A DNA stretch of 64,000 nt from JBCBDX01 sp039822005 (GTDB taxonomy: Bacteria > Pseudomonadota > Alphaproteobacteria > Rhizobiales > Rhizobiaceae): NCBI GenBank assembly GCA_039822005.1, contig JBCBMZ010000001.1, positions 310,001 to 374,000 on the forward strand, given 5' to 3'. The translations under genes were made by a program, and so were the position numbers. Under the pieces are notes generated by a model. That model was not told the origin of the DNA, ran no database searches, and saw only the letters and a program-made list of their open reading frames with translations. How positions within the stretch are numbered: the stretch's first letter is position 1; each line of letters begins with the position of its first letter. Below are positions 25,695 to 33,797 of the stretch, one piece after another.

Positions 25695-26150
25695 TTAGTT
25701 GCCGTAAAGCGCTTCGTTACGATTGGCTTCCAGGCGCCGTTCAATAGCTTCCTGTTCCGCTGCGGTTAGATAAGCGCCTTCGCAAAACGGGTTACATGCC
25801 AGAGTTTCGATGTTGGAACGCCGGTAGATCCGCAAAACATCATCATCGCGTGCAACAGCGATACTTTCATCAAAAATGGGGACGCCATCATTGTCGAGTA
25901 TAACCAGATTTGTGCGGCCAAAGCCTTGGCCCGTAAGCACAATCGTTTGCGGATCACCCACCGTCGCATCGGCAATTTCCGGGTTGCCGACAATGACCGT
26001 CGCCGCGGGGCGCGAAAGCTTGATGACGCGCGCATAGTTCAACGACAGGACGATTTCATCAGTTTCGGCTTGCGCAATCGCAGGCACTGCGGTTGCCAAC
26101 ATCAGGCTGGCAAGAGCGGACTTAAATACTCGATGATAAGACTTGAACAT
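25695..26150 (-). CDS. CpaC/RcpA N-terminal-domain-like secreted protein
   Basis: 151 residues. A signal peptide (ALASLMLATAVPAIAQA) precedes a pilus-assembly N-terminal domain, with LNYARVIKLSRPAATVIVGN, PEIADATVGDPQTIVLTGQG and TNLVILDNDG. This is the module at the N terminus of CpaC secretins (compare the gene at 55526), but here it stands alone with no secretin domain. The C terminus has NPFCEGAYLTAAEQEAIERR. It lies 44 bp before the TadE-like pair on the same strand, so a role in Tad pilus or secretin assembly is plausible. Confidence 0.78.
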   Translation of the reverse strand: MFKSYHRVFKSALASLMLATAVPAIAQAETDEIVLSLNYARVIKLSRPAATVIVGNPEIADATVGDPQTIVLTGQGFGRTNLVILDNDGVPIFDESIAVARDDDVLRIYRRSNIETLACNPFCEGAYLTAAEQEAIERRLEANRNEALYGN

Positions 26151-26321
26151 GGCACACCTTCCGCACGTATGTTTTTGAAATTATACTCCAGTGGTGAAGG
26201 AAGCATTAACCATGCGCTGGGATTGTTGGGTTGAAAGGCACGGTGACATCCGTCGCTCTTCATAAACCGGCAGGCGATGCAGGGTAAGCTGGCCATCAAT
26301 CATTCTCGGATGAGGTGGGTC

Positions 26322-28544
26322 ATGATTATTTCACAGACGACAAGACTAACGCCCGTAATTTTGTGCGGCGGAGCCGGCTCCCGGCTTTGGCCGCTTTCGC
26401 GCGACGAAAAACCCAAGCAATTTCATGCACTTTTCAATGAAAAGTCGCTGCTCTTAAACACCATTCAGCGAATGCCTTTTGGCGTTTACAATGGTGCGCA
26501 GTTTACGCCGCCCATTATTCTGGGCAGCCTCAATCTTCGCGATGCATTTGCAGCGGAGTTCGCGGGTTCTGACATGAAACCCGGCAGCGTCCTATTGGAG
26601 CCATCGATCCGGGATACGGCAGCCGCGATCGCGGCAGTAACCAGACACATTGCTGCCAGCGACCGCGATGCGCTTTTGTTGGTGGTGCCATCTGACGCGA
26701 AAATTGATGATCATGAGGCCTTCCGCAACGCCGTAGCAACAGCGGCGGCGACAGCGCATGCCCATGACAGCATCATGTTGATTGGCATCAAGCCAACTCG
26801 GCCCGAAACGCAATATGGCTATATTGAACGCGGAGAACCGCTCGATGACGCCTACAAGGTCAAAAAATTTCGGGAAAAACCTGATCTGAAAACAGCTGAA
26901 GAGTATCTTTCAACGGGTGATTTCTATTGGAATGCTGGCATGTTCCTTTTCCGAGCAGGCCGCATGGCTGATGAGTTCGCCGCACGCCAGCCGGAGATTT
27001 GGGAAAAGGCGTCGCTCGCTGCCGACAAAGCGCATGAGGTTGGTGAAAAGGGTTTTTGGGCCCTCGACAGGGAGGCCTTCGATGCCGCGCCAAAACTGTC
27101 CATTGACTATGCGATCATGGAGGGGGCGGACAATGTCGGCGTTGTGGAAGCGGCCTTTGATTGGGATGACCTTGGCTCATGGTCGCAATTGCACGATGCA
27201 AGCGCCAAGAATGACGAAGGGAATGCTTTGATCGGCCCGTCCTTTGTGGTCGATAGCAAAAACAGCCATGTTCGTTCCGATGGGCCGATTGTCGGCGTCG
27301 CCGGTTTGGAGGGTATCACCATTGTAGCTGAGGACAACAAGGTACTAGTCGTGCCGACCAACAAGTCCGCGCTGGTGAAAAACGTGACGCAAACCTTCAA
27401 GACGCAGTTCAAGGGCGATATCGCGTATGATCGATCCAAACCGGCCATCAAGAACTGGTTGTTTGAAACATGCTTGCCATTTTGGGCAAACGCCGGTCTC
27501 GACCCTGAACATGGCGGGGTTCACGAAGCTTTGGCCTTTGATGGAACACCGGCGCCACATGCCAAAAAGCGCCTCCGTGTTTTGCCGCGCCAGATTTACT
27601 GTTTCGCGCACGCCATGAATGTTGGCTGGGACGATATGGATGATGCCACGTTGCGGGCGCTCTTCGACAATCTGGTGACCACCGGGTGGCATGAGAAACA
27701 AGGTGGTTTCATCCACCTGTTTAACCCCGATGGTACGGTGCAAAACCCGCTACGTGACACGTATGACCAATGTTTTGTTTTGCTCGCTTGCGCTTGGCTG
27801 CACCGCTCAACAGTTTGGCCGGAAGCGCGCCAATGGGCGGACAAAACGCTCAGCTGGATGGATGACAATCTGGCCGATCCACATGGCGGTTATGTGGAAA
27901 ACAGCGACCGCATTCTGCCACGCCGCGCCAACCCGCACATGCATTTCCTGGAAGCCATGCTGGCCTGGTATGAGGCAACCGGTGAAGAGGACTTCCTCAA
28001 CCGTGCTGAAAAGATTGTTGGCCTTTTCCAGACCCATTTCTACGATCCTGGAACGGGCACACTCAGCGAGTTCTTCGCACAAGACTGGACACCAGATCGC
28101 ACCGGTGATGCGGAACCGGGACATCATTATGAGTGGGCCTGGCTATTGTTGCGATACAACCGGATGCGGCCAACCGCGCGACTTGAACAACAAGCCAAAA
28201 TGCTGTTCGCGACCGCCAATGCTTTTGGTCATCACCAGATGACCAAAGCCGCTGCCGACACAATGCGGCCTGATGGAACGGGATTGTCGAGCCGCGCGCG
28301 CTGCTGGCCGCAAACCGAAGCACTTAAATGTGCCATCGAGATGGAGAAGATCGGCGTTGGTGGTGCCGCAGCGCTACGTGCACAGATGGTGGACGTGCTG
28401 TTTGACCATTATCTTGGCAAATATCAGCCCGGCGGTTGGTGTGATGCCATCAGCGACGGCGGCAAGCCGGTCGCTGCCGACATGCCATCAAGCACATTTT
28501 ACCACGTGTTTTGTGCGCTTATCGAACATCTGAACGCCGACTAG
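26322..28544 (+). CDS. Mannose-1-phosphate guanylyltransferase fused to AGE-type epimerase/isomerase
   Basis: 740 residues from ATG 26322, which follows GAGGTG. Residues 1 to about 345 are a ManC-type nucleotidyltransferase: PVILCGGAGSRLWPLSRDEK, VVPSDAKIDDHEAF, YGYIERGE, KFREKPD and WNAGMFLFRAG. Residues about 355-740 form an AGE (N-acylglucosamine 2-epimerase) alpha/alpha barrel with RLRVLPRQIYCFAHAM, EPGHHYEWAWLLLRY and RCWPQTEALKCAIE. AGE domains include mannose and mannose-6-phosphate isomerases, so the fusion probably joins Fru6P-Man6P isomerisation to GDP-mannose formation. A mutase step would still be needed. It shares a CTAG stop with the next gene. Confidence 0.87.
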   Translation: MIISQTTRLTPVILCGGAGSRLWPLSRDEKPKQFHALFNEKSLLLNTIQRMPFGVYNGAQFTPPIILGSLNLRDAFAAEFAGSDMKPGSVLLEPSIRDTAAAIAAVTRHIAASDRDALLLVVPSDAKIDDHEAFRNAVATAAATAHAHDSIMLIGIKPTRPETQYGYIERGEPLDDAYKVKKFREKPDLKTAEEYLSTGDFYWNAGMFLFRAGRMADEFAARQPEIWEKASLAADKAHEVGEKGFWALDREAFDAAPKLSIDYAIMEGADNVGVVEAAFDWDDLGSWSQLHDASAKNDEGNALIGPSFVVDSKNSHVRSDGPIVGVAGLEGITIVAEDNKVLVVPTNKSALVKNVTQTFKTQFKGDIAYDRSKPAIKNWLFETCLPFWANAGLDPEHGGVHEALAFDGTPAPHAKKRLRVLPRQIYCFAHAMNVGWDDMDDATLRALFDNLVTTGWHEKQGGFIHLFNPDGTVQNPLRDTYDQCFVLLACAWLHRSTVWPEARQWADKTLSWMDDNLADPHGGYVENSDRILPRRANPHMHFLEAMLAWYEATGEEDFLNRAEKIVGLFQTHFYDPGTGTLSEFFAQDWTPDRTGDAEPGHHYEWAWLLLRYNRMRPTARLEQQAKMLFATANAFGHHQMTKAAADTMRPDGTGLSSRARCWPQTEALKCAIEMEKIGVGGAAALRAQMVDVLFDHYLGKYQPGGWCDAISDGGKPVAADMPSSTFYHVFCALIEHLNAD

Positions 28545-31500
28545 GCGGATTGGCGCTCGGCTGCGTCGAGCGCCGCCAAATCCACCGCCGATGGCCGGAA
28601 GACGACAGTGACCGGCGTCTCGCGCGACACTTGGCGGTCGAGGGCGTTTTGCGCGCCATCGCCAAGTGATTGCTGCCATTCGCGCAGCTTTGGCATGTAT
28701 GTACCAAGCGCTTTCATGACCGCAATTTTTTGTTCGCGTGATGCATGAGCCACCAACTCAACACCCAGGCACAAAAGATGTTCGGTCTGGGCATAGTCGG
28801 TGCCGTTGACCGGTACAACCACCACCGGCCCATTGCCCAGAAATCCGCACACGACCTCGTTTTCATCCGCCGCCGCACCCAGCACGCCCAATAAGGGGGA
28901 GGCATCGCGATAATTTGCCAACGAACCTGCCGTGCCGGTTTGCGCGCTGATAAAGCCGGTTATGCCGTTGTTGCTCCCGCTGATATCAATCAAGGCGGCA
29001 AAGCGAACTTCTTCAACGAGCCGCGAAACAGCAGCCAAAGTCTTTCGATGATCAAAGCTCATGCGGCTGTCAGCCAATCCGATATCGGCGAGCGCCTTGC
29101 GAAGACCCGTTGTCAGCGCATCTTCCGGACGACTTGTGCCAACAGTTACGGTCTTGGCCTGGTGACGTATCGTGTCAACCGGTCGCGACGTTTCTTCATA
29201 GGCCAATCGCAAACGGTCTTCTGCGGTCTTGGCCAGGCTTTCCGCAGCGTCAGCTGTGCGCAGCTGTCGCGCCAGATTGGCAACAAAGGCAATGTCGCCA
29301 GCACCCAGGCCGGAGTTGAACGCACCGGTCGCAGCCTCATCGACAAAGGCGTCAAGCGCTTCAACCGTGGTGGCCAGGTCGGCATCCTCGGCACCCATGG
29401 CGATCAGATTGATCTGGGAAACAATGGTTTTGAGTTTTTGCGCGCCTTCATCAATGGCCCGGGCAGCATGGAAGCCAAACAAATGTCCAGCCACCGTTGC
29501 CAACACAAATGCCAGATCGCCACCAATGGCTGGAAGGGCTATCACGCGTTCAGCATATTCGGCAAAGGCTTCCGCATCGGTTCCTTCGGTCGCAAACACG
29601 ACGGGGCGCCCATTGTGCGCTTTGAAAATCGCGGCTTCTTTCACGACGTCGCCCACAAGATCCGACGGCAGATCATTGGCAACAACCAATGTCAGCGGCT
29701 CTGTCGACAGGTCGATATGCTTCTTGTCCTCGGTAAAGTCGACCGGGATGGATTTGTAGCAAAGCTCGGAGAGCTTGATGCGGATTTCCAGTGCAGCGAT
29801 GTGATTGACGCCGGAGCCCGTCACCGCCCAATAGCGCGAATAAGGCGCGAGCGATGTCGCGCACTCGCCAATATGCGCTTCATGGTCCAGCACTTGTTGG
29901 ATCGCGCCGGGCAGCCGCTCCAATTCGCTCATTTCGTATGCAAGCTCGGCGTCCGTCATGGTTTCGAGTTGTTCGGCAAGGAAGAGGGCCGTCAGCTTAC
30001 CCGCCGTGATTTGCGAATAGAACGCTTTGGTGGAAGCGACCGACATTTCCACGTCGCGTCCGTCAGATGTGAACAAAACACTGTCGGCTTTGCGCACAAG
30101 GTCAGAGTTGCGGCGATTAACGATCGCATGCACTACCGCGCCGCGTTCGCGCACCAGATCAACCGCGCGGTTGGTGTCCGTCGTCGTACCGGATTGGGAA
30201 ACGGCGATGACCAAGGCTTTGTCGAAGTCAAACGCTTCAACGTCGGCGGATAGTTCGGACGAGCGAACCGCTTGGACCTGAATGCGTCGGCGGCGGTCAC
30301 GCCACAGCGCCTTTTCAATGAGGTACGCGATGCCAACAGCAGCAACCCCCGCTGTGCCTTGACCGATCACATAGACACGCGAAATGCCTTGACCTGCGGT
30401 CTCGCGTAGCTTTTGCCAGATATCCGTTTTCAACCGGTCAAAGGCGATGAAACCATCACGTTCGCGGCGGTAGCGGCCTTTGATGGTGTTGGCGACGCTC
30501 GACGGGCCGTCATTGATCTCTTTTTCAAGAAAATGTTCGAAGTTACCGCGATAAATATCGCGCGCGAAAATCTGGATGGGCTCGAATGCAATTTTGGCAA
30601 CAAGACCGTCATTGACGGTCAGAACGCGCGGCGTCTGCCTATCTCCATCCAAATGAATGACAGAGCCACCGGCAACGGACCGGGACAGATTGCAGCTTTC
30701 GCGCGCCGCATTGGCAAGGCCATAAACCTCGGAGGCAAACATCCACCCATCTTTGAGACGGGCCGCGTGCAAGCCCTGACCGGAACCTTTTTGGGCCAGA
30801 TAGGCTTGGCCGGGATGCGCCGGGTCAATGCAGCCAATGGCAACCGACCCGTCAAGGCGGCGCATGGCTGTGCGGAAACGACCAAGCCGATCATCGCTTT
30901 CCAGATTGTCGGAAAGGCGTTCGGCCAGAGGAATGATCTTTGCGTCGGTGGTAATGGACGGGTCCACGGTAAGCTGGCGGCCCGTGACCATCTCTTCCAG
31001 CAGTTCAAGATGATTGTCGACATCGCCGTTAAGCGCGTACATTGCGCCAATATCAGCGCCGCTGGTGTCGGCGGAAAGCGATCCATTGTGCGGATGGCAG
31101 TTGGCAACGGAGATCACACCATGGGACGCCCATCTTGTGTGAGACAAAATGCTGGCGCGGATCGCCGATGGCGCGAGCGCCCAGAGCAGTTTGTCATGTG
31201 AGATCGCTGCACGCAGCGCCGCACCATTGTCACCCAATCGTCCCACTAGATCAGCGGTTTTATAAAGAAATGTCGCAACGTTCCCTTCGCTGACAAAAAC
31301 CGAAAGATGATCGGCATGCAAAAGGGCCGCGCGCGTGGCAAGTTCGGCTTTGATAGGCTCCGCCAATTTTGCAAGCGCATCATCAGGAAGCTCAACCTGA
31401 ACGGCTATACCTGCAGAATCACGTCCACGCACTTCCAGCTTGTCGATGGCGCGCAGCACATATTCGGTCGGTATCGCCACATTCAGTGCAGCAAAGCGAT

Positions 31501-31900
31501 CAGGTGTTTCATCAGCCAAAAGCGCGTTGCACATTTCGGCATGTTCGCCCACTTCAATCGACAATTGCCAAGCATAGTCGCGTACACTTTCAATCAGCGG
31601 GTCGAGTTCCGTGCGGCCCTGTTTGGAAAGTGCAGACAGTTGATCGCCCAATTGGCTTAGTTTCTCGCCCGCATCATTTACAGCATTGCGAATTGATGTT
31701 TCGCTGGCAACATCGCGCAAAAAGGCGATCGACATCATCGATGCAAAGTGCGTGTGAAGGGCTTGCGTTGCTTTAACCGCAACGGTTTCAGCATTATGTT
31801 CATCGGCACTGGCCAAGAGCGCGGTGACATCAGCAAACCATGAATGAGCCGCTGGTTTTTCAGGAAACAGGCCTGATACATAACCCGCTATTCCGCACAT
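28541..31900 (-). CDS. Giant GlmS-like protein: class II glutaminase plus two SIS domains with long extra segments
   Basis: 1119 residues if it starts at the ATG before CGIAGYV, placing the Ntn nucleophile Cys at position 2. GlmS itself has about 610 residues. Extra sequence of about 130 residues separates CGIAGYV from RGRDSAGI (about 158). HTRWASHG (254), NCHPHNG (267) and ALNGDVDNH (289) continue the glutaminase domain. Then come FEHFLEKEIND, SIS-1 with AVSQSGTTTDT (568) and SVASTKAFYSQ (620), and SIS-2 with GSGVNHIAALEIRIKLSEL (693). An AKTVTVG near 916 resembles the GlmS C-terminal Lys loop, and 198 more residues follow. An amino-sugar synthase or a regulatory relative is inferred. The real function is unknown. 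Confidence 0.75.
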   Translation of the reverse strand: MCGIAGYVSGLFPEKPAAHSWFADVTALLASADEHNAETVAVKATQALHTHFASMMSIAFLRDVASETSIRNAVNDAGEKLSQLGDQLSALSKQGRTELDPLIESVRDYAWQLSIEVGEHAEMCNALLADETPDRFAALNVAIPTEYVLRAIDKLEVRGRDSAGIAVQVELPDDALAKLAEPIKAELATRAALLHADHLSVFVSEGNVATFLYKTADLVGRLGDNGAALRAAISHDKLLWALAPSAIRASILSHTRWASHGVISVANCHPHNGSLSADTSGADIGAMYALNGDVDNHLELLEEMVTGRQLTVDPSITTDAKIIPLAERLSDNLESDDRLGRFRTAMRRLDGSVAIGCIDPAHPGQAYLAQKGSGQGLHAARLKDGWMFASEVYGLANAARESCNLSRSVAGGSVIHLDGDRQTPRVLTVNDGLVAKIAFEPIQIFARDIYRGNFEHFLEKEINDGPSSVANTIKGRYRRERDGFIAFDRLKTDIWQKLRETAGQGISRVYVIGQGTAGVAAVGIAYLIEKALWRDRRRRIQVQAVRSSELSADVEAFDFDKALVIAVSQSGTTTDTNRAVDLVRERGAVVHAIVNRRNSDLVRKADSVLFTSDGRDVEMSVASTKAFYSQITAGKLTALFLAEQLETMTDAELAYEMSELERLPGAIQQVLDHEAHIGECATSLAPYSRYWAVTGSGVNHIAALEIRIKLSELCYKSIPVDFTEDKKHIDLSTEPLTLVVANDLPSDLVGDVVKEAAIFKAHNGRPVVFATEGTDAEAFAEYAERVIALPAIGGDLAFVLATVAGHLFGFHAARAIDEGAQKLKTIVSQINLIAMGAEDADLATTVEALDAFVDEAATGAFNSGLGAGDIAFVANLARQLRTADAAESLAKTAEDRLRLAYEETSRPVDTIRHQAKTVTVGTSRPEDALTTGLRKALADIGLADSRMSFDHRKTLAAVSRLVEEVRFAALIDISGSNNGITGFISAQTGTAGSLANYRDASPLLGVLGAAADENEVVCGFLGNGPVVVVPVNGTDYAQTEHLLCLGVELVAHASREQKIAVMKALGTYMPKLREWQQSLGDGAQNALDRQVSRETPVTVVFRPSAVDLAALDAAERQSA

Positions 31901-32130
31901 TGATTTATATTCCCCGCACTTGCGGCATTGTAGGCCGCTTCGAATTGGTTGAATTCCATGACAGTCATGCGCTTTTCGCACAACAAACCACGGTTCACAA
32001 AGCGTGTGAAAGGTTCACATTTAAAACCACACCGCCAACCGATGCTCTTTACACTGAAAGCAGTATGATTTGTGTGAAACTCGCAATTTGGCCGAATCTG
32101 TCATCTTTTTGCCTTAATCTAGTAGTTCGA

Positions 32131-32269
32131 TGGAACCATCAACATAGATGTTGATGTCCGGTGTCGGCTCGTCCCCCGCCGCGCCGGATTGTGGTGATCT
32201 AATCCCCTCTCCAGATTGCCACTTGATTATTTTGTACCGCTGCTTGCAAACTCAAGCGGCGGTTTTTTT
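32131..32269 (+). ncRNA. Candidate structured small RNA or leader RNA
   Basis: Four hairpins occur in about 140 bases with no coding gene upstream on this strand. 32137-32156: arms CATCAACA and TGTTGATG with TAGA loop. 32157-32188: stem UCCGGUG plus CGGC pairing with GCCG plus CGCCGGA, loop TCGTCCCCC. 32191-32222: 10-bp stem GTGGTGATCT with AGATTGCCAC, loop AATCCCCTCTCC. 32237-32269: terminator. The two C-rich loops resemble the anti-Shine-Dalgarno loops of trans-acting alphaproteobacterial sRNAs. It could instead be an attenuating leader for the peptidase gene that starts 14 bp later. The 5' end is not defined. Confidence 0.55.
32237..32269 (+). terminator. Strong orphan Rho-independent terminator
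   Basis: A 10-bp stem, CCGCTGCTTG with CAAGCGGCGG and one wobble, with a 6-base loop, is followed by seven T. It lies between the divergent GlmS-like gene and the M20 peptidase start at 32283, where no coding gene needs it. This supports a short transcript ending here. Confidence 0.85.
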
Positions 32270-32282
32270 CGGGAACTTTCAA

Positions 32283-33668
32283 ATGGTTGAAAATGTGTTG
32301 GATGCGCTCGATGATGGCTTGGATAGCAGCGTGGGGCGGCTTCTCCATCTGTTGAAAATTCCATCCATTTCCACCGATCCAGCCTATGCCGACCATTGTC
32401 GTGCTGCCGCGCAATGGCTCGTTGATGACCTCAGATCAATCGGTTTTGAGGCGTCGGTGCGCGATACGACGGGACATCCGATGGTTGTTGCCCATCACGA
32501 GGGGCAATCGGCGAACGCGCCCCATGTTTTGTTCTACGGGCACTATGATGTCCAGCCAGCCGATCCGCTTGAACTTTGGACATCTGAGCCTTTTAAGCCA
32601 CAGGTTGAGGAGCAAAATGGGATCAAGGTGATTTCGGGCCGCGGCTCCTCCGATGATAAGGGACAGTTGATGACCTTTGTAGAGGCGTGCCGTGCCTACA
32701 AGAATACTATGGGCAATTTGCCGTGCCGGGTAACTATCCTCTTTGAGGGTGAGGAAGAAAGCGGGTCGCCCTCTCTTAAACCCTTCCTTGAAGCCAATGC
32801 CGCTGAACTCAAGGCAGATTTCGCTTTGGTTTGTGACACCAACATGTGGGACCTTGAGACGCCGGCCATTTCGGCGGGCCTGCGCGGCCTTGTGGGCGAA
32901 GAAATTGTCGTCAAGGCGGCTGATCGGGACCTTCACTCCGGTTATTTTGGTGGCGCAGCGGCCAATCCGTTGCACATCCTGTCCAAGGCGCTTGCCGATC
33001 TGCATGCTGACGACGGTTCTGTCACGATCCCTGACTTTTACGATGGCGTGGAGGAAACACCGGAGGCTATCAAAGCAGACTGGGCCGGCTTGGGCAGAAC
33101 CGATGATACTATTCTGGGCGCCATCGGTTTGAAACACCCGTCGGGTGAAAACAACCGTTCCGTACTTGAGTTGACTTGGGCGCGCCCGACTTGTGAGGTC
33201 AACGGCATCATTGGCGGCTATACCGGAGAGGGATTTAAGACAGTGATCCCGGCTGAAGCATCTGCAAAAGTGTCTTTTCGGCTTGTTGGCAAACAGGATC
33301 CGGACGCGATCCGGGAAAATTTCCGAGCTTTTATTCGCAGCTGCATCCCCGCCGATTGCTCTGTGGACTTTCATGGGCATGGCGGCTCGCCAGCAATACA
33401 ATTGCCCTATGATTCGCCTTTGTTGAACACGGCAAAGGATGCGCTATCCGATGAATGGCCAAAGCCGGCAGTGATGATTGGTATGGGTGGTTCCATTCCC
33501 ATCGTTGGCGATTTCCAATCCATGCTCGGAATGGATAGTCTTCTGGTGGGGTTTGCCCAGCCCGATGACCGAATTCATTCACCCAATGAAAAGTACAATT
33601 TGATGTCTTTCCATAAAGGTCAGCGGTCCTGGGCGCGCATATTGAACGCTTTGGCCACAGCTGGATAA
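32283..33668 (+). CDS. M20 family metallopeptidase (dipeptidase-like)
   Basis: 461 residues from ATG 32283. Metal-site motifs are in order: VLFYGHYDVQPADP (His and Asp), GRGSSDDKGQLM (bridging Asp), ILFEGEEESGSPSL (the catalytic Glu pair) and DDRIHSPNEKYNL (distal His). A dimerisation lid separates the halves. This is the CNDP/ArgE/DapE-related M20 clan, probably a cytosolic dipeptidase. No signal peptide is seen. The only ribosome-binding sequence is a GGGA directly after the orphan terminator, so translation or readthrough may be controlled by the preceding RNA structure. Confidence 0.9.
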   Translation: MVENVLDALDDGLDSSVGRLLHLLKIPSISTDPAYADHCRAAAQWLVDDLRSIGFEASVRDTTGHPMVVAHHEGQSANAPHVLFYGHYDVQPADPLELWTSEPFKPQVEEQNGIKVISGRGSSDDKGQLMTFVEACRAYKNTMGNLPCRVTILFEGEEESGSPSLKPFLEANAAELKADFALVCDTNMWDLETPAISAGLRGLVGEEIVVKAADRDLHSGYFGGAAANPLHILSKALADLHADDGSVTIPDFYDGVEETPEAIKADWAGLGRTDDTILGAIGLKHPSGENNRSVLELTWARPTCEVNGIIGGYTGEGFKTVIPAEASAKVSFRLVGKQDPDAIRENFRAFIRSCIPADCSVDFHGHGGSPAIQLPYDSPLLNTAKDALSDEWPKPAVMIGMGGSIPIVGDFQSMLGMDSLLVGFAQPDDRIHSPNEKYNLMSFHKGQRSWARILNALATAG

Positions 33669-33722
33669 GCCCCAAGTCGGCGCAAATTTGTCGAAAATGC
33701 AGCCCTTTGGCGTCATGGGCCA

Positions 33723-33737
33723 TTAACCGCCGCTTAA
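33723..33737 (+). promoter_or_regulatory. CtrA-type box upstream of class A PBP
   Basis: TTAA-CCGCCGC-TTAA is an exact match to the CtrA consensus TTAA-N7-TTAA. It lies 61 bp before the PBP start, in the gap after the M20 peptidase gene. CtrA is the master cell-cycle regulator of many alphaproteobacteria. Confidence 0.5.
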
Positions 33738-33797
33738 ACGCCACAATTTAAAAAGAACCCGAACCGAATTTGGTAATGCGTATCGGTCATCGGATTT

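Noticed and set aside
28940..30253. 437-codon open frame on the plus strand
   Set aside because: It is antisense to the GlmS-like gene, has an odd Arg/Phe/Gln-rich composition and no recognisable domain. It is a shadow of the codon bias of the real gene.
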